A stretch of DNA of 64,000 nucleotides, taken from positions 2,914,001-2,978,000 of the forward strand of contig CP044131.1 in the NCBI GenBank assembly GCA_008727115.1. The letters are read 5' to 3'. Made by a program: the position numbers and the translations under genes. Shown piece after piece: positions 28,151-39,579 of the stretch; position 1 is the stretch's first letter; every line of letters begins with the position of its first letter. The notes under the pieces are model-generated. The model saw only the letters and a list, made by a program, of their open reading frames with translations. It was not told the origin of the DNA and did not search any database. This DNA is from Comamonas testosteroni. Its GTDB lineage: Bacteria; Pseudomonadota; Gammaproteobacteria; Burkholderiales; Burkholderiaceae_C.

Positions 28151-29626
28151 TCACTCTTTGCGCTGCTCCGCACCCAGCGGCTGCCAGCGCCCTGCCACAT
28201 TCTTGAGCAAGGTATTCACTGCCGTCAGGCGGCGGCTTTGCACATTGATCAAGCTGTTCTGCGCACTGATGACCGTGGTCTGGGCAGACAGAACATTCAG
28301 ATAGGCAACGATGCCGGCCTGGTACTGGTTGTTGGCCACGGTCAGCGACTTCTGCGCGGCGGCCAGGGCCTCTGCCTGCACCTGCTCCTCCTGCGCCAGG
28401 TTGGCGGCAGCAACCAGGTTGTCTTCCACCTCCTGCAGCGCGGTCAGCACGGTTTGCTTGTAGGTCGCACTGGCCAGATCCAGCGATGCGCGGGCGGACT
28501 CCACGGCAGCGCTGCGTGCGCCGCCATCGAACAGGCTCAAGGCCAGCGAGGGGCCCAGCGACCAGAACAGATTGGGTGCGTTCACCAGATCGGACAGCAC
28601 GGAGTTGCGATAGCCCGCACTTGATGAGAGCGTGAGCGATGGGAAATACGCCGCGCGCGCCACGCCTATCTGCGCATTAGCCGCAGCAACGCGGCGCTCT
28701 GCAGCCGCAATATCGGGGCGCTGCTCCAGCAGGGTGGAAGCCAGCATCTCGGGCACCATGGGTGGCTTGGGCAGATGTGCGGTCACCGGCAGGCTGAAGG
28801 CGGCGGGAGCCTTGCCCAGCAAGGCGGCCAGCGCATGCTCATACTGAGCGCGCGTGGTCTTCGCCTCAATCAGGCTGGCCTGCGTGCTTTTGTACTGCGA
28901 TTGGGCCTGGGCCACATCGGCTGATGACACCACACCCGCGCGATAGCGGTTCTGCGTGAGCTTGAGACTTTGCTCGTAGTTGCTCAGACTTTGCTGCAGA
29001 AACTGCATCTGCGCTTCCGCTGCGCGCAGCGAGAAGTAGGTCTGTGCCACCGAGGCCTGGGCCGACAGTCGCGCTGCGGCCAGATCATCGCTGCTGGCCT
29101 GCGCTGTGGCACGACTGGCATCCGCACTGCTGGAGAGCTTTCCCCACAGGTCAAGTTCCCAACTGGCGTTCAGACCCAGCGAGAAGTTGTTGTTGATACT
29201 GCCGCTGCGGGCCACGTTCTCACCGTTGGTATTGCTGTAGGTTCCGCCACCGGTCAAGGCACGCGAGCCACTGCCCGTCGCTCCCAAGGTGGGCAATTGC
29301 GCCGCACGGCTGCTGGCCACCGCCGCCTGAGCCGAGCGCAGGCGCGCCACGGCCTGCTCCACACTGGGGTTGCCAGTGGCTGCCTCTTGCTGCAAGCGGT
29401 CCAGCGTGGCATCGCCATACACCGTCCACCAGCGCTCTGGCACGCGCACCTCGGCACTGCCCTCTGCGTGCTGCGCCGGCTGCCAGATACCCTGCTTGGC
29501 AGCCTCAGGCGTAGCCTCCTTGAAGTGCACAGGAACATCCACAGCAGGCACTTTGTACGCTGGCTGCAGCGAGCAGGCGGTGAGCAACACCGCTGCAACC
29601 ACAGGCAAGAGACGCGGAATGCCCAT
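28151..29626 (-). CDS. RND efflux outer-membrane factor (NodT/OprM family lipoprotein)
   Basis: 491 residues from the ATG at 29626. The N-terminus MGIPRLLPVVAAVLLTACS is a lipoprotein signal with lipobox LTAC. The body shows the two OEP repeats with long coiled-coil helices, e.g. SVEQAVARLRSAQAAVASSRAA and QKSLTVANNQYQAGIVAYLNVLSAQ. It should form the trimeric exit duct of the pump encoded upstream. An alternative start at 29710 (MQALFLNQ) has AGAAG directly before it and lies 8 bp after the preceding stop. It would add 28 residues before the lipoprotein signal. Confidence 0.88.
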   Translation of the reverse strand: MGIPRLLPVVAAVLLTACSLQPAYKVPAVDVPVHFKEATPEAAKQGIWQPAQHAEGSAEVRVPERWWTVYGDATLDRLQQEAATGNPSVEQAVARLRSAQAAVASSRAAQLPTLGATGSGSRALTGGGTYSNTNGENVARSGSINNNFSLGLNASWELDLWGKLSSSADASRATAQASSDDLAAARLSAQASVAQTYFSLRAAEAQMQFLQQSLSNYEQSLKLTQNRYRAGVVSSADVAQAQSQYKSTQASLIEAKTTRAQYEHALAALLGKAPAAFSLPVTAHLPKPPMVPEMLASTLLEQRPDIAAAERRVAAANAQIGVARAAYFPSLTLSSSAGYRNSVLSDLVNAPNLFWSLGPSLALSLFDGGARSAAVESARASLDLASATYKQTVLTALQEVEDNLVAAANLAQEEQVQAEALAAAQKSLTVANNQYQAGIVAYLNVLSAQTTVISAQNSLINVQSRRLTAVNTLLKNVAGRWQPLGAEQRKE

Positions 29627-29717
29627 GGCGCACGACTTCACAAAAGTGAGCTGCTCGCGCTTACCCAGATTGGGCTGGGTGCCTTTTTGATTCAAAAACA
29701 ATGCTTGCATATTCTTC

Positions 29718-32700
29718 TCACTTGGCGGTGGGCAGCGAATGATGAGCAGCCACGTGACTACGGCGCAGCCAGCCTGGCCGCTGCGCCCAGCAGCGCAGAG
29801 TGCGCCTGCGCATGCGATCCAGCAACACATAGACCACGGGCGTGGTGTAGAGCGTGAGCAACTGGCTCAGCAGCAGGCCGCCCACGATCGCAATACCCAG
29901 AGGCTGGCGCAGCTCGGCACCATCGCCCCGGCCCAGGGCCAGGGGCAGCGCGCCGAACAGGGCCGCCATGGTGGTCATCAGAATGGGGCGCAGGCGCAGG
30001 TGACAGGCGCGGTAAATGGCCTGGGCCGCCGTGACATGGCCGCCCTTCTCGCGCTCCAGCGCGAAGTCGATCATCATGATGGCGTTCTTCTTGACGAGAC
30101 CGATCAGCAAGATCACGCCGATGAAGGCGATCAGCGAGAACTCGGTCTTGAACCACATCAGCGCCAGCAGCGCACCCACTCCGGCCGAGGGCAAGGTGGA
30201 CAGAATCGTCAGCGGATGCACCAGGTTCTCGTAAAGGATGCCCAGCACCAGATAGATGGTGATGATGGCCGCAAGGATCAGCAAAGGCTGGCCCGCCAGC
30301 GCCTGCTGGAAGGCACCGGCCGAGCCGCTGAAGCTGCCGCGAATGGACACCGGAACGCCCAGCTCCAGCATGGCATTGCGGATGGCGTCATTGGCCTGCG
30401 ACAGCGAGACATTGGGCGCCAGGTTGTAGCTCACGGTGCTGGCCGGCGTGCCACTCTGGTGCTGCACCGATAGCGGCGTGGTCGAGGTCGTGATCTTGGC
30501 AAAGGCCGTCAGCGGAATCTGCTGACCCGCGTTGTTGACGAAGAAGAAGCCGCGCAGCGTCTCAGGGCTCTGCAGATACTGGGACGAGGCCGTCATCACC
30601 ACACGGTACTGGTTGAGCGGGTTGTAGATCACACCCACCTGGCGCTGACCAAAGGCATCGTTGAGCGTGTTGTCGATCTGCGAGACCGTCAGACCCAGGC
30701 GCGCGGCCTGGTCGCGGTCTATGACTAGCTTGGTCTGCATGCCGTTGTCCTGCACATCGCTGTTGACGTCAGCCAGCTCGGGCAGTGTGGACAGCACCTG
30801 ACGGATGCGCGGCTCCCACAGGCGCAGCTCGGCCGTGTCATCGGCCTGCAGCGTGTACTGATAGGACGACATGCTCTGGCGCCCACCGATACGCACATCG
30901 CTCTGGGTCATCATGAACAGACGCGCACCGGGTTCGTCCTTGAGCTTTTCACGCAGGCGGTTGATGACCTCGTCGCTGGACACCTTGCGCTCGGCCATGG
31001 GCTTGAGCGACATGAACATATTGGCCGAATTGGCCTGACCGCCGCCGGTAAAGCCGGTCACATACTCCACCGCCGGGTCTTGCTGCACCACATCGAGGAA
31101 ACGCTTGATGCGGCGCTCCATGGCCTGGAAGGACGTGGACTGGTCGGCACGGATGAAGCCCATGACGCGGCCCGTGTCCTCGCTGGGCATGAAGCCCTTG
31201 TCTATGGTCTGGTAGAGATGGATGTTGAGGCCGATGACCGCCACCAGACTGAGCAGCACCACCGGCTGGTGGCGCAGACCCCAGGCCAGGGTGCGGCGGT
31301 ACAGCGCCGTCACACGCGCCTCGAAGCGATCCATGGCCAGCGAGACGCGCAGCCAGAAGGCATCCCAGCGGCGCGTGAACGGGCGCCGGGCACGCTCGGC
31401 GCGGCGGCGCTCCTCCTCTGCCGGTGTGCGCAGCAGGGCCGCACACATCATGGGCGTAGTGGTCAGCGAGATGATCATGGAGACCAGAATCGCCGCCGAC
31501 ATGACCACGGCAAATTCACGAAAGAACCGCCCCACGATGCCGGCCATGAACAGAATGGGCACGAACACCGCAATCAGAGACAGGCTCATGGAGACCACGG
31601 TGAAGCCGATCTCGCGTGCGCCTTCTATGGCCGCCTGCATGGCAGACTTGCCGCGCTCCATGTGGCGCATCACATTCTCCAGCACCACGATGGCATCGTC
31701 CACCACAAAGCCTGCAGCCACCGTCAGCGCCATCAGCGAGAGGTTGTCCAGCGTATAGCCGCACAGGTACATGATGCCGAAGGTGCCCATCAGCGAAGCA
31801 GGCACGGCCACGGCAGGAATCAGCGTGGCACGCAGGCGGCGCAGAAACACGAACACCACCATGATGACCAGCGCTATCGAGATCAGCAGCGCGTTCTGCA
31901 CCTCCTTGACCGAAGCGCGCAGCGTGGGCGTTCGATCGGAAATGACGGTCACATCGATGGCCGGATGAATCGATGCCTTGAGCTGGGGCAGCATGGCGCG
32001 CACCTTGTCCACGGCCTGCAGGATGTTGGCGTCGGGCTGCTTGAAGACCTGCAGCAGCACAGCGGGCTTGCCGTTCATCACGCCGTAGTTGCGTATGTCC
32101 TGCACGGAATCGGTAACGTCCGCCACATCGGACAGCCGCACCGCATTGCCATTGTTCCAGCGCAGCACCAGCGGTGCGTACTCGGCGGCGGTGCGAGCCT
32201 GGTCGTTGGTGGCCACCTGCCAATAGTGATCTTCACGCTCGACCGCACCCAGCGGGCGGTTGGCATTGGTGGCGCTAATGGCATTGCGTACCGAGTCCAG
32301 CGACACGCCGTTGGCCGCCAGTCGCACCGGGTCCAGCTCCACGCGTACGGCGGGCAGAGCCCCACCGTTGATGGTGGCCTGCCCCACGCCTTCGACCTGG
32401 GCCAGCTTCTGCGCGAGCACCGTAGAGGCCGCGTCATACATCTGGCCGCGCGTGAGCGAATCCGAGGTCAGCGCCAGCATCATGATGGGCGCGTCGGCCG
32501 GGTTGACCTTGCGATAGGTCGGGTTGCCCGGCATGCCCGAAGGCAGTAGCGTGCGCGCAGCATTGATGGCGGCCTGCACATCGTGGGCGGCACTGTCCAC
32601 CGTGCGCGTCAGGTCAAACTGCAGCGTGATGCGCGTGCTGCCCATGCTGGAGCTGGAGGTCATCTCGTTGACCCCGGCAATCGCGCCCAGGGCACGCTCC

Positions 32701-32900
32701 AGCGGCGTGGCGACGGTAGCCGCCATGGTGTCTGGCGCTGCGCCGGGAAGACTAGCAGTGACAGAGATCGTGGGATAGTCCACCTGCGGGAGCGGAGCCA
32801 CGGGCAGCAGAAAGTAAGCCATGCCCCCCACCAGCGCCATGCCGATGGTCAGCAGCATGGTGGCAATGGGCCGGAAGATGAAGGGCGTGGAGATGCTCAT
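29718..32900 (-). CDS. RND multidrug efflux permease, MdtC/MuxC-like
   Basis: 1060 residues, the usual length for the HAE1 family. It begins [21 protein letters not shown], with twelve membrane helices and two large periplasmic loops. The proton-relay Asp pair is in [16 protein letters not shown]. It is the second of two permeases; MdtB and MdtC work as a B2C heterotrimer in E. coli. Its start overlaps the end of the first permease by 4 bp (ATGA), so the two are translationally coupled. The tail ends within a few bases of the outer-membrane factor. Confidence 0.93.
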   Translation of the reverse strand: MSISTPFIFRPIATMLLTIGMALVGGMAYFLLPVAPLPQVDYPTISVTASLPGAAPDTMAATVATPLERALGAIAGVNEMTSSSSMGSTRITLQFDLTRTVDSAAHDVQAAINAARTLLPSGMPGNPTYRKVNPADAPIMMLALTSDSLTRGQMYDAASTVLAQKLAQVEGVGQATINGGALPAVRVELDPVRLAANGVSLDSVRNAISATNANRPLGAVEREDHYWQVATNDQARTAAEYAPLVLRWNNGNAVRLSDVADVTDSVQDIRNYGVMNGKPAVLLQVFKQPDANILQAVDKVRAMLPQLKASIHPAIDVTVISDRTPTLRASVKEVQNALLISIALVIMVVFVFLRRLRATLIPAVAVPASLMGTFGIMYLCGYTLDNLSLMALTVAAGFVVDDAIVVLENVMRHMERGKSAMQAAIEGAREIGFTVVSMSLSLIAVFVPILFMAGIVGRFFREFAVVMSAAILVSMIISLTTTPMMCAALLRTPAEEERRRAERARRPFTRRWDAFWLRVSLAMDRFEARVTALYRRTLAWGLRHQPVVLLSLVAVIGLNIHLYQTIDKGFMPSEDTGRVMGFIRADQSTSFQAMERRIKRFLDVVQQDPAVEYVTGFTGGGQANSANMFMSLKPMAERKVSSDEVINRLREKLKDEPGARLFMMTQSDVRIGGRQSMSSYQYTLQADDTAELRLWEPRIRQVLSTLPELADVNSDVQDNGMQTKLVIDRDQAARLGLTVSQIDNTLNDAFGQRQVGVIYNPLNQYRVVMTASSQYLQSPETLRGFFFVNNAGQQIPLTAFAKITTSTTPLSVQHQSGTPASTVSYNLAPNVSLSQANDAIRNAMLELGVPVSIRGSFSGSAGAFQQALAGQPLLILAAIITIYLVLGILYENLVHPLTILSTLPSAGVGALLALMWFKTEFSLIAFIGVILLIGLVKKNAIMMIDFALEREKGGHVTAAQAIYRACHLRLRPILMTTMAALFGALPLALGRGDGAELRQPLGIAIVGGLLLSQLLTLYTTPVVYVLLDRMRRRTLRCWAQRPGWLRRSHVAAHHSLPTAK

Positions 32901-35900
32901 GGACGCACTCCGTCCCGACCCGCCTGCCCTGCTCCGCCAGCATTGTCTTCACCCATGACTTCGGCTTCTGAATGCGGCACATGCTTGACCGCAGGCAAGC
33001 CGCGCTTGATACGCCAGTTTTCAGCCCAGCTTTCAAAGGTCAGATAGATCACCGGTGTAGTGAACAGCGTCAGCAGCTGGCTGACCAGCAAGCCCCCCAC
33101 CAGCGTGACACCCAGAGGCTGCCGCAACTCGGCCCCCACCCCCGTGCCCAGCATCATGGGCAAGGCACTGAACAAGGCCGCCAGCGTGGTCATGAGAATC
33201 GGGCGAAAGCGCAGCAGACAGGCCTGGTAGATGGCATCGCGTGCATTCATGCCCTCCTCGCGCTGTGCGTCCAGCGCGAAGTCGATCATCATGATGGCGT
33301 TCTTCTTGACGATGCCGATCAGCAAGATGATGCCGATGATGGCAATGATGTCCAGATCCAGCCCCGCCAGCAGCAGTGCCAACAGTGCGCCCACGCCCGC
33401 CGACGGCAGCGTCGAGAGAATCGTGATCGGGTGAATCGTGCTCTCATACAGCACGCCCAGCACGATATACATGGTGATGATGGCGGCCAGCACCAGCAGC
33501 AGCGTGTTGGACAGCGAGGCCTGAAAAGCCAGTGCTGCTCCCTGGAACTCGGAGTCCACCGACAGCGGAATCTGGCCCTCATCACGCAGTTGCTGGATCA
33601 CCCCCTGCGCAGCATCCACCGCATGGCCCAGCGATACGCCTTGTGCCGTATTGAAGGAAATGGTTGCCGCAGGCAGTTGCCCCACATGGTTGACGGCCAG
33701 CGCCATGGGACGCTCGCTCACCGTGGCAATTGACGACAGCGGAACCGGCGCGCCATTGCTGGACGCGGCATAGATGTTCTGCAGCGCTTCGGGCCCGATC
33801 TTGAACTGCGGCGCCACCTCCAGCACCACGCGGTACTGGTTGGATTGCGTAAAGATGGTGGAGATCAGGCGCTGGCCAAAGGCGTTGTAGAGCGCCGAGT
33901 CCACCGACGAGACCGTCACACCCAAACGACTGGCCTGAGCCCGATCGATCTGTACATAGGCCTGACGGCCCTGGCTTTGCAGATCGCTGCTCACATCCTG
34001 CAATTGCGGCAGTTGCTGCAATTGCTCCACCAAGGCCTTGGCACTGGCGGAGAGCTGAGTCATGTCTGGCGAGGAGAGCAGCAACTGATACTGCGTGCGG
34101 GCCTGACGGTCTTCAATCGTCAAATCCTGCACGGGCTGGGCATAGAGGCGTATGCCGGGCACAGTCTGCGCATCATCCAGCAGCCGGTTCAGAACCACGG
34201 GCAAGCGATCACGCTGGCCATGTGGCTTGAGGTCGATCTGAATGCGCCCGGTATTCAGCGTGGTGTTCGTGCCATCCACCCCGATGAACGAGGAAATCGA
34301 TGCCACCGCCGGATCTTTGAGCAAGTGCTCGGCCAGTGCCTGCTGGCGCTCTGTCATCGCAGCAAAGGAAATGGACTGATCGGCCTCGGTCGTCGCGGCG
34401 ATCGTGCCCGTATCCTGCTCTGGGAAAAAGCCTTTGGGGACGACGAAATACAGCAGCACCGTGACCACCAGCGTGGCAATGAACACCAGCCAGGTCAGCT
34501 TGCTGTGATCCAGCACCCAGGTCAGCATGCGGCCGTACTCGGCCACCACCTTGTCAAAAAAGCGAGCAACTGCGGCGCTAGCACCTTGGCCTTGAGCCAT
34601 ATTTTCATCAGGCGCAGGCTGGTGACGCAGCAAACGCGCGCACAGCATGGGCGTGAGCGTGAGGGACACCACGGCCGAGATCAGAATTGCCACCGTCATG
34701 GTGATGGCGAATTCGTGGAACAGGCGCCCCACCACGTCCCCCATGAACAGCAGCGGAATCAGCACCGCGACCAAAGAGATGGTCAGCGAGATGATGGTGA
34801 AGCCGATCTGCTTGGCCCCCTTGAGCGCGGCCTGCATGGGCGGCTCACCCTTTTCCACATAGCGGGCAATGTTCTCGATCATCACGATCGCATCGTCCAC
34901 CACAAAGCCAGTGGCGATGGTCAGGGCCATCAACGTGAGGTTGTTGATGGAAAAGCCCGCCAGATACATGACACCGAAAGTGCCTATCAGCGACAACGGC
35001 ACCGCCACGCTCGGAATCAGCGTAGCCGAGGCGCTGCGCAGAAACAGGAAGATCACCATCACCACCAGGGCGATGGCCAGGGCCAGTTCGAACTGCATGT
35101 CCTTGACCGAGGCACGAATGGTGACCGTGCGGTCGGTCAGTACCTGCACATCCACAGAGGCAGGCAAAGTCTCTTGAAGCTGAGGCAGCAGCGCCTGAAT
35201 GGCATCTACGGTATCAATGACATTCGCACCGGGCTGGCGACGAATATTGAGAATCACCGCCGAGTTGGAGCCGGTCTCGGGCGTGCCCGACCAGGCGGCC
35301 AGACGGGTGTTCTCGGCATCATCCACAGTCTGCGCCACGTCGGACAGGCGCACGGGGTTGCCGTCCTTGAACGCAATGATGAGGTTGCGGTACTCCGCCG
35401 CCGACTGCATCTGATCGTTGGCGTCGATGGTCGATGCGCGGTTGGGGCCGTCAAAGCTGCCCTTGGCGGTCTTGACGTTGGCCGCTGCAATGGCCGAGCG
35501 CACATCATCCAGTGTCATGCCATAACTGGCCAAGGCCGCCGGATTCGCCTGAATGCGGACCGCAGGGCGGCGCGCTCCTGCAATGGCCACCAAGCCCACG
35601 CCCTTGACTTGGGAGAGCTTGGGTGCGAAGCGGTTCTCGACCAGATCATTGATCTTGATGACAGGCAGTGAAGGCGAACTGATGGCCAGCGTCAGCACCG
35701 GCGCATCGGCCGGATTGACCTTGCTGTAGAGCGGGGGCATGGGCAGATCGCCGGGGAGCAGATTGCTGCTCGCATTGATGGCGGCCTGCACCTGCTGCTC
35801 GGCCACATCCATGGACATGTCCAGTGAAAAGCGCAGGCTGATGACCGATGCGCCGCCCGAGCTGGTCGAGGACATCTGGTCCAGCCCCGGCATCTGTCCG

Positions 35901-36112
35901 AACTGGCGCTCCAGCGGCGCCGTGACGTTGGAGGTCATCACATCGGGGCTGGCCCCAGGGTAAAGCGTCGTGACCTGGATAGTGGGGTAATCCACCTCGG
36001 GCAGGGCCGAGATGGGCAGCAATCGGTAGGCAAGAATGCCCGAGATCAGCACCGCCACCATCAGCAAGCTGGTGGCAATGGGCCTGAGAATGAAGAGGCG
36101 CGAAAGATTCAT
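32897..36112 (-). CDS. RND multidrug efflux permease, MdtB/MuxB-like
   Basis: 1071 residues. It begins [21 protein letters not shown], and the relay Asp pair is in [16 protein letters not shown]. It is homologous to the next gene along its length, as MdtB is to MdtC. The C-terminal 40 residues are an extra polar tail ([22 protein letters not shown]). Together with the adaptor and the outer-membrane factor it should form a proton-driven tripartite pump. Known substrates of such pumps include bile salts, novobiocin and related compounds; specificity here is not known. Confidence 0.93.
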   Translation of the reverse strand: MNLSRLFILRPIATSLLMVAVLISGILAYRLLPISALPEVDYPTIQVTTLYPGASPDVMTSNVTAPLERQFGQMPGLDQMSSTSSGGASVISLRFSLDMSMDVAEQQVQAAINASSNLLPGDLPMPPLYSKVNPADAPVLTLAISSPSLPVIKINDLVENRFAPKLSQVKGVGLVAIAGARRPAVRIQANPAALASYGMTLDDVRSAIAAANVKTAKGSFDGPNRASTIDANDQMQSAAEYRNLIIAFKDGNPVRLSDVAQTVDDAENTRLAAWSGTPETGSNSAVILNIRRQPGANVIDTVDAIQALLPQLQETLPASVDVQVLTDRTVTIRASVKDMQFELALAIALVVMVIFLFLRSASATLIPSVAVPLSLIGTFGVMYLAGFSINNLTLMALTIATGFVVDDAIVMIENIARYVEKGEPPMQAALKGAKQIGFTIISLTISLVAVLIPLLFMGDVVGRLFHEFAITMTVAILISAVVSLTLTPMLCARLLRHQPAPDENMAQGQGASAAVARFFDKVVAEYGRMLTWVLDHSKLTWLVFIATLVVTVLLYFVVPKGFFPEQDTGTIAATTEADQSISFAAMTERQQALAEHLLKDPAVASISSFIGVDGTNTTLNTGRIQIDLKPHGQRDRLPVVLNRLLDDAQTVPGIRLYAQPVQDLTIEDRQARTQYQLLLSSPDMTQLSASAKALVEQLQQLPQLQDVSSDLQSQGRQAYVQIDRAQASRLGVTVSSVDSALYNAFGQRLISTIFTQSNQYRVVLEVAPQFKIGPEALQNIYAASSNGAPVPLSSIATVSERPMALAVNHVGQLPAATISFNTAQGVSLGHAVDAAQGVIQQLRDEGQIPLSVDSEFQGAALAFQASLSNTLLLVLAAIITMYIVLGVLYESTIHPITILSTLPSAGVGALLALLLAGLDLDIIAIIGIILLIGIVKKNAIMMIDFALDAQREEGMNARDAIYQACLLRFRPILMTTLAALFSALPMMLGTGVGAELRQPLGVTLVGGLLVSQLLTLFTTPVIYLTFESWAENWRIKRGLPAVKHVPHSEAEVMGEDNAGGAGQAGRDGVRP

Positions 36113-36136
36113 GGTGGCCGTTGGCTCTGACCTGAC

Positions 36137-37798
36137 TCAGCGAGCTGCGCCGTCGTTGACGGAGCCCTTGGCTTCGCGTTCGGCACGCAGCTTCTGGAAG
36201 AAAGCGCTGCGCTCTTCGGGCGACAAGGCCTCCAGCTTAGCGCGTTGCTCGGGCGTCAGCTGGGGACGCTCACCCCGGCCCTCCACTCTTTCACCTCGCT
36301 CGGTACCTGTCCGGGACTGAGGCTGAGGCTCTCTTGGTAAAGCAGGACTCGCTTCTGACGCAGCCTCAGGCTTGACCGGGCCGCCTTGACCCTGACGAGG
36401 CTGGTCACCCCGAGCTCCCGCACCGCGCTCGGCGCGCAGCTTCTGGAAGAACTCCTTGCGCTCCTCGGCAGTCATCTTGCTCACCTTCTCTCTTTGCTCA
36501 GGTGTGAGGTTGCGCATCATGCCGCGCGGCTGGCTGGCAGCGTCCTGCACGGCCTGATCGACCTTCTTGACCTTGTCCGAGTCCACCACCGTCACCTGTG
36601 CACCTTCGCGCAGGCGGTCGATGCCGTCGGTCACCACCTTGTCGCCGGGCTCCAGCTCGCCGCGTACGCTGACATAGTCGCCATCGCTCACACCTACGGT
36701 GATCTTGCGCTGGGTGACCGTGTTGTCGGGCTTGACCAGATAGACGAAATTGTTCTGCACTGCATTCGCAGGCACGACAAGTGCCTGATCGAGCTGACGC
36801 ACCTGCAATTTCACATTGACGAATTGATTGGCAAACAAGCGGCTGTCCGCATTGTCAAAAGCCGCCTTGGCCTTGACTGTTCCGGTCGTGGTATCAATGG
36901 TGTTGTCCAGCGCATTGAGCTTGCCTTTGGCCAGCATCTTCTGTTGCTCTCGGTCCCACAGCTCCACCGGCATGTCCTTGCCTGCACGCAACTGCTCGGC
37001 CAGCACGCTCACATGGGCCTCGGGAATGGAGAACACCGCATCAATGGGACGTATCTGGCTAATGGTCACCAGGCCGTTGGTATCCGAGGGGTTGACCACA
37101 TTGCCCAGATCGGCCTGGCGCAGACCCAGGCGCCCCGAGATAGGCGCCGTCACCTTGGTATAGCTGAGCTGCAGCTTGGCTGCATCAACCTGCCCCTGGT
37201 CGGCGGACACCGTACCCTTGAGCTGACGCACCAGCGCCTGCTGCGTATCCACTTGCTGACGCGCGATGGAGTCCTGCGCCAGCAAATCCTGATAGCGCTT
37301 CAGATCCAGCTCGGCATTCTTGAGCTGGGCCTGATCACGGGCTAGCGAGCCCTGGGCCTGCGCCAGCGAAGCGGCAAAGCTGCGCGGATCAATTTCGGCC
37401 AGCAGCTGACCGGCCTTGACCTCGTCCCCCTCCTTAAAGTGCAGCTTGACCAGCTCCCCCGAGACTTTGGCCTTGACCACCGCCGTGGCTCTGGCGTTCA
37501 TGGTGCCAATAGCGCTGATGAGCACACGCATGTCGCGCAGCTCCACAGTGCCGACGGACACGGGCTGAGCTTGTCCCATACCTGCGGGACCACCTGGCCC
37601 TCGTCGTCCGGGATTCCCTCCTGATTTAGGAGCACCCTGCGCAGACTGCACCTTGACTTCACCGTTTTTTTGCTGATACCACCAATACCCGCCCCCCAGC
37701 GCAGCAAGTGCCAGCGCAACGCCAACAAGAATGGCGGGCCGTGTCCGGCCACGCTGTGAGAGTAAGGGAGGGGAAGTCAAAAAGTGGGATTTCAGCAT
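36137..37798 (-). CDS. RND periplasmic adaptor, MdtA/MuxA-like, with duplicated C-terminal module
   Basis: 553 residues. A short cytoplasmic start and one membrane anchor (ILVGVALALAALGGGYWWY) are followed by lipoyl and hairpin parts (AVVKAKVSGELVKLHFKEGDEV, TKVTAPISGRLGLRQADLGN) and the membrane-proximal domain (KVVTDGIDRLREGAQVTVVD). E. coli MdtA ends soon after this point. Here about 125 more residues carry two copies of a unit, LTPEQREKVSKM...FFQKLRAER and LTPEQRAKLEAL...FFQKLRAER, joined by a Pro/Arg/Gly-rich linker. It is the first gene of the operon. Confidence 0.9.
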   Translation of the reverse strand: MLKSHFLTSPPLLSQRGRTRPAILVGVALALAALGGGYWWYQQKNGEVKVQSAQGAPKSGGNPGRRGPGGPAGMGQAQPVSVGTVELRDMRVLISAIGTMNARATAVVKAKVSGELVKLHFKEGDEVKAGQLLAEIDPRSFAASLAQAQGSLARDQAQLKNAELDLKRYQDLLAQDSIARQQVDTQQALVRQLKGTVSADQGQVDAAKLQLSYTKVTAPISGRLGLRQADLGNVVNPSDTNGLVTISQIRPIDAVFSIPEAHVSVLAEQLRAGKDMPVELWDREQQKMLAKGKLNALDNTIDTTTGTVKAKAAFDNADSRLFANQFVNVKLQVRQLDQALVVPANAVQNNFVYLVKPDNTVTQRKITVGVSDGDYVSVRGELEPGDKVVTDGIDRLREGAQVTVVDSDKVKKVDQAVQDAASQPRGMMRNLTPEQREKVSKMTAEERKEFFQKLRAERGAGARGDQPRQGQGGPVKPEAASEASPALPREPQPQSRTGTERGERVEGRGERPQLTPEQRAKLEALSPEERSAFFQKLRAEREAKGSVNDGAAR

Positions 37799-38073
37799 GG
37801 TGTGAGCGCAGGAGTTCTAGCCTGAATTGCCGCCAATGTTAGCTATTTGCATTTACAAGCAGACACTGACGAGCCAGCCTTTGCCTGCATTTACCCCGGC
37901 TTTACTTTGGGTTTACCTGCCCAGCTTGCCTGCAAGGCCGCAGCAGGCTGAAACAGTGCTGACTTTCACTGCTGCAATCTCGCACTCGTTCTCCCTCATG
38001 CTTGGCGGTTGACTCCGCCTGTGCGGAGAGCCGAGTGGCGTGGCCAAGACCTCGCCTCCAAGGAGATGCCTGT
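37799..38073. promoter_or_regulatory. Divergent promoter region of the RND operon and the SnoaL-like gene
   Basis: 275 bp. It holds the promoters of the leftward efflux operon and of the rightward gene at 38074, whose AAGGAGATG ribosome-binding site is clear. I saw no convincing operator. There is no TetR- or BaeR-type regulator gene next to the operon. Confidence 0.4.
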
Positions 38074-38457
38074 ATGAACACCGAACGCCTGACCTCTCAC
38101 CCCGAAGAAGCTGCAGTACGCGTGCCGCTGGAGCTGTATATGCGCGGCCACGCCGAAGACAACGCCGACCACATGCGTGCCGCCTTCATGCCCACGGCCC
38201 GCCTGGAGTCCGTGCGTGAAGGCCCGCTGACCTCATGGGACGTGGACTTTTACTGCCAGCGCTTCAAGAACACGCCTGCCGCCGACGAAGCCACCCGCCG
38301 CCGCGTGATCGACTCGCTGGACATCGTGGGTACAGCCGCCATGGCCAAGGTCACGCTCTATCACGGTGCCGTGACCTTCACCGACTACTTTGTGCTGCTC
38401 AAGACCGAGCAGGGCTGGAAGATTGCCAACAAGGCTTTCCACGCTCAGCCTCAGTAA
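38074..38457 (+). CDS. SnoaL/NTF2-like protein (putative lumazine-binding family)
   Basis: 127 residues from the ATG at 38074, nine bases after AAGGAG. The sequence EAAVRVPLELYMRGHAEDNADHMRAAFMPTARL and the final KTEQGWKIANKAFHAQ are characteristic of the NTF2-like fold proteins in the lumazine_bd_2 group. They form small cone-shaped dimers with a ligand pocket. The ligand or reaction is not predictable. A terminator follows at 38479. Confidence 0.8.
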   Translation: MNTERLTSHPEEAAVRVPLELYMRGHAEDNADHMRAAFMPTARLESVREGPLTSWDVDFYCQRFKNTPAADEATRRRVIDSLDIVGTAAMAKVTLYHGAVTFTDYFVLLKTEQGWKIANKAFHAQPQ

Positions 38458-38477
38458 ATCGGACAACCAGACACCCT

Positions 38478-38514
38478 CAAAAAAGCCCCGCCTATATAAG
38501 GCGGGGCTTTTTTA
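38478..38514 (+). terminator. Intrinsic terminator
   Basis: AAAAAAGCCCCGCC / GGCGGGGCTTTTTT hairpin around TATATAA. Confidence 0.88.
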
Positions 38515-38939
38515 TGCGCTCTACACACCAAGGCAAGCTCAGTTGCTCTTCAGAAATACGCTGCACCCGCTCCTTGTCACGACGTCACCAATTAATCCCC
38601 TCTCACCATTTTGACTTTGCTCAAACATCTACGGATTTGCCCTAGGGCTGCTCATCATTATTCGCAATAAGTAGCTTGCGCACACTCACATCAAGCGATC
38701 TCGGCCTCTTTTAAAAACAAGTAAAAACTCCAATTAGCCAATACAGACAAGCGTTAGATGCTATTTTTTATATAGCAATCCAACAATGACGCTCAAGCGC
38801 CACATTTGCGCACCATTTTGTAAAAAACACCTTACCTGCATCCGTAGAATCTCAAACTCGATTCAAAAACTCAGATCGCTCCTGAGGCTTACCAGCCCCA
38901 ACCGCGCGACGCATGAACAGCCTATTTTTTGGAGACACC
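38515..38939. promoter_or_regulatory. Upstream region of the TRAP transporter operon
   Basis: About 425 bp without a credible gene. It is AT-richer than the coding sequence, with AT-rich boxes around 38700-38780 that could form promoters. TAGATGCTATTTTTTATATAGC (38755-38776 region) contains a weak palindrome. A binding-protein gene, usual in TRAP operons, is not here. Confidence 0.4.
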
Positions 38940-39560
38940 ATGCAGGCTTTACTCGCCCTGTCCAGGGCTATCGACAGGCTTAATGCCTTCATCGGCAAAT
39001 ATTCCATATGGCTGATATTTGCAGCCACCTTTATCAGCGCTGCCAATGCCATCGTTCGCAAGGTCTTTGACACCAGCTCCAACGGCTTTCTGGAAGTGCA
39101 GTGGTATCTGTTCGCCTGGTCGTTTCTGATTGCTGCCGGCTACACCTTGCTGCACCGCGAGCATGTACGCATCGACGTGATCAACTCCCGTCTGTCCAAG
39201 AAGGCCCAGGTCTGGATTGACATCCTCGGTTTTTCCCTCTTTCTCACGCCGCTGTGCCTGACCATTCTGTGGCTCTCCACACCTGTGGTTCTGCAGATGT
39301 ACCAATCGGGCGAAATGTCGGGCAATCCCGGAGGCCTGATTCGCTGGCCCGTATGGGCAGCCATCCCTGTTGGCATCACGCTGCTGATGCTGCAAGGCTG
39401 GTCCGAGCTGATCAAGCGCATTGCCTTTCTGACCGGCAACGGCCCAGACCCCATGGGCAAGCTGGCCGACAAGAGCGCAGAAGAAGAGCTGGCACAGGCC
39501 TTGCGTGCCGAAGCCGAACGCAAGCAGGCTGAAGCGATTTCCGCTCAGGCCAAGGCATAA
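38940..39560 (+). CDS. TRAP transporter small permease (DctQ-type)
   Basis: 206 residues from the ATG at 38940 (MQALLALSRAI), directly after GGAGACACC. An ATG at 38913 is less likely. Four membrane helices are visible. The typical DctQ segments SNGFLEVQWYLFAWSFLIAAGYTL and LLHREHVRIDVI are present. The small subunit supports the large permease in sodium-driven uptake of organic acids. The C-terminal 40 residues are a charged Ala/Glu/Gln helix (EEELAQALRAEAERKQAEAI). It is followed after 19 bp by the large subunit. Confidence 0.9.
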   Translation: MQALLALSRAIDRLNAFIGKYSIWLIFAATFISAANAIVRKVFDTSSNGFLEVQWYLFAWSFLIAAGYTLLHREHVRIDVINSRLSKKAQVWIDILGFSLFLTPLCLTILWLSTPVVLQMYQSGEMSGNPGGLIRWPVWAAIPVGITLLMLQGWSELIKRIAFLTGNGPDPMGKLADKSAEEELAQALRAEAERKQAEAISAQAKA

Positions 39561-39579
39561 GAAGTAGCGGGAGACATCA

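Noticed and set aside
33845..35671. 608-codon forward frame inside the RND permease gene
   Set aside because: It is antisense of a clear MdtB-like gene, rich in His, Arg and Gln as such shadows are.
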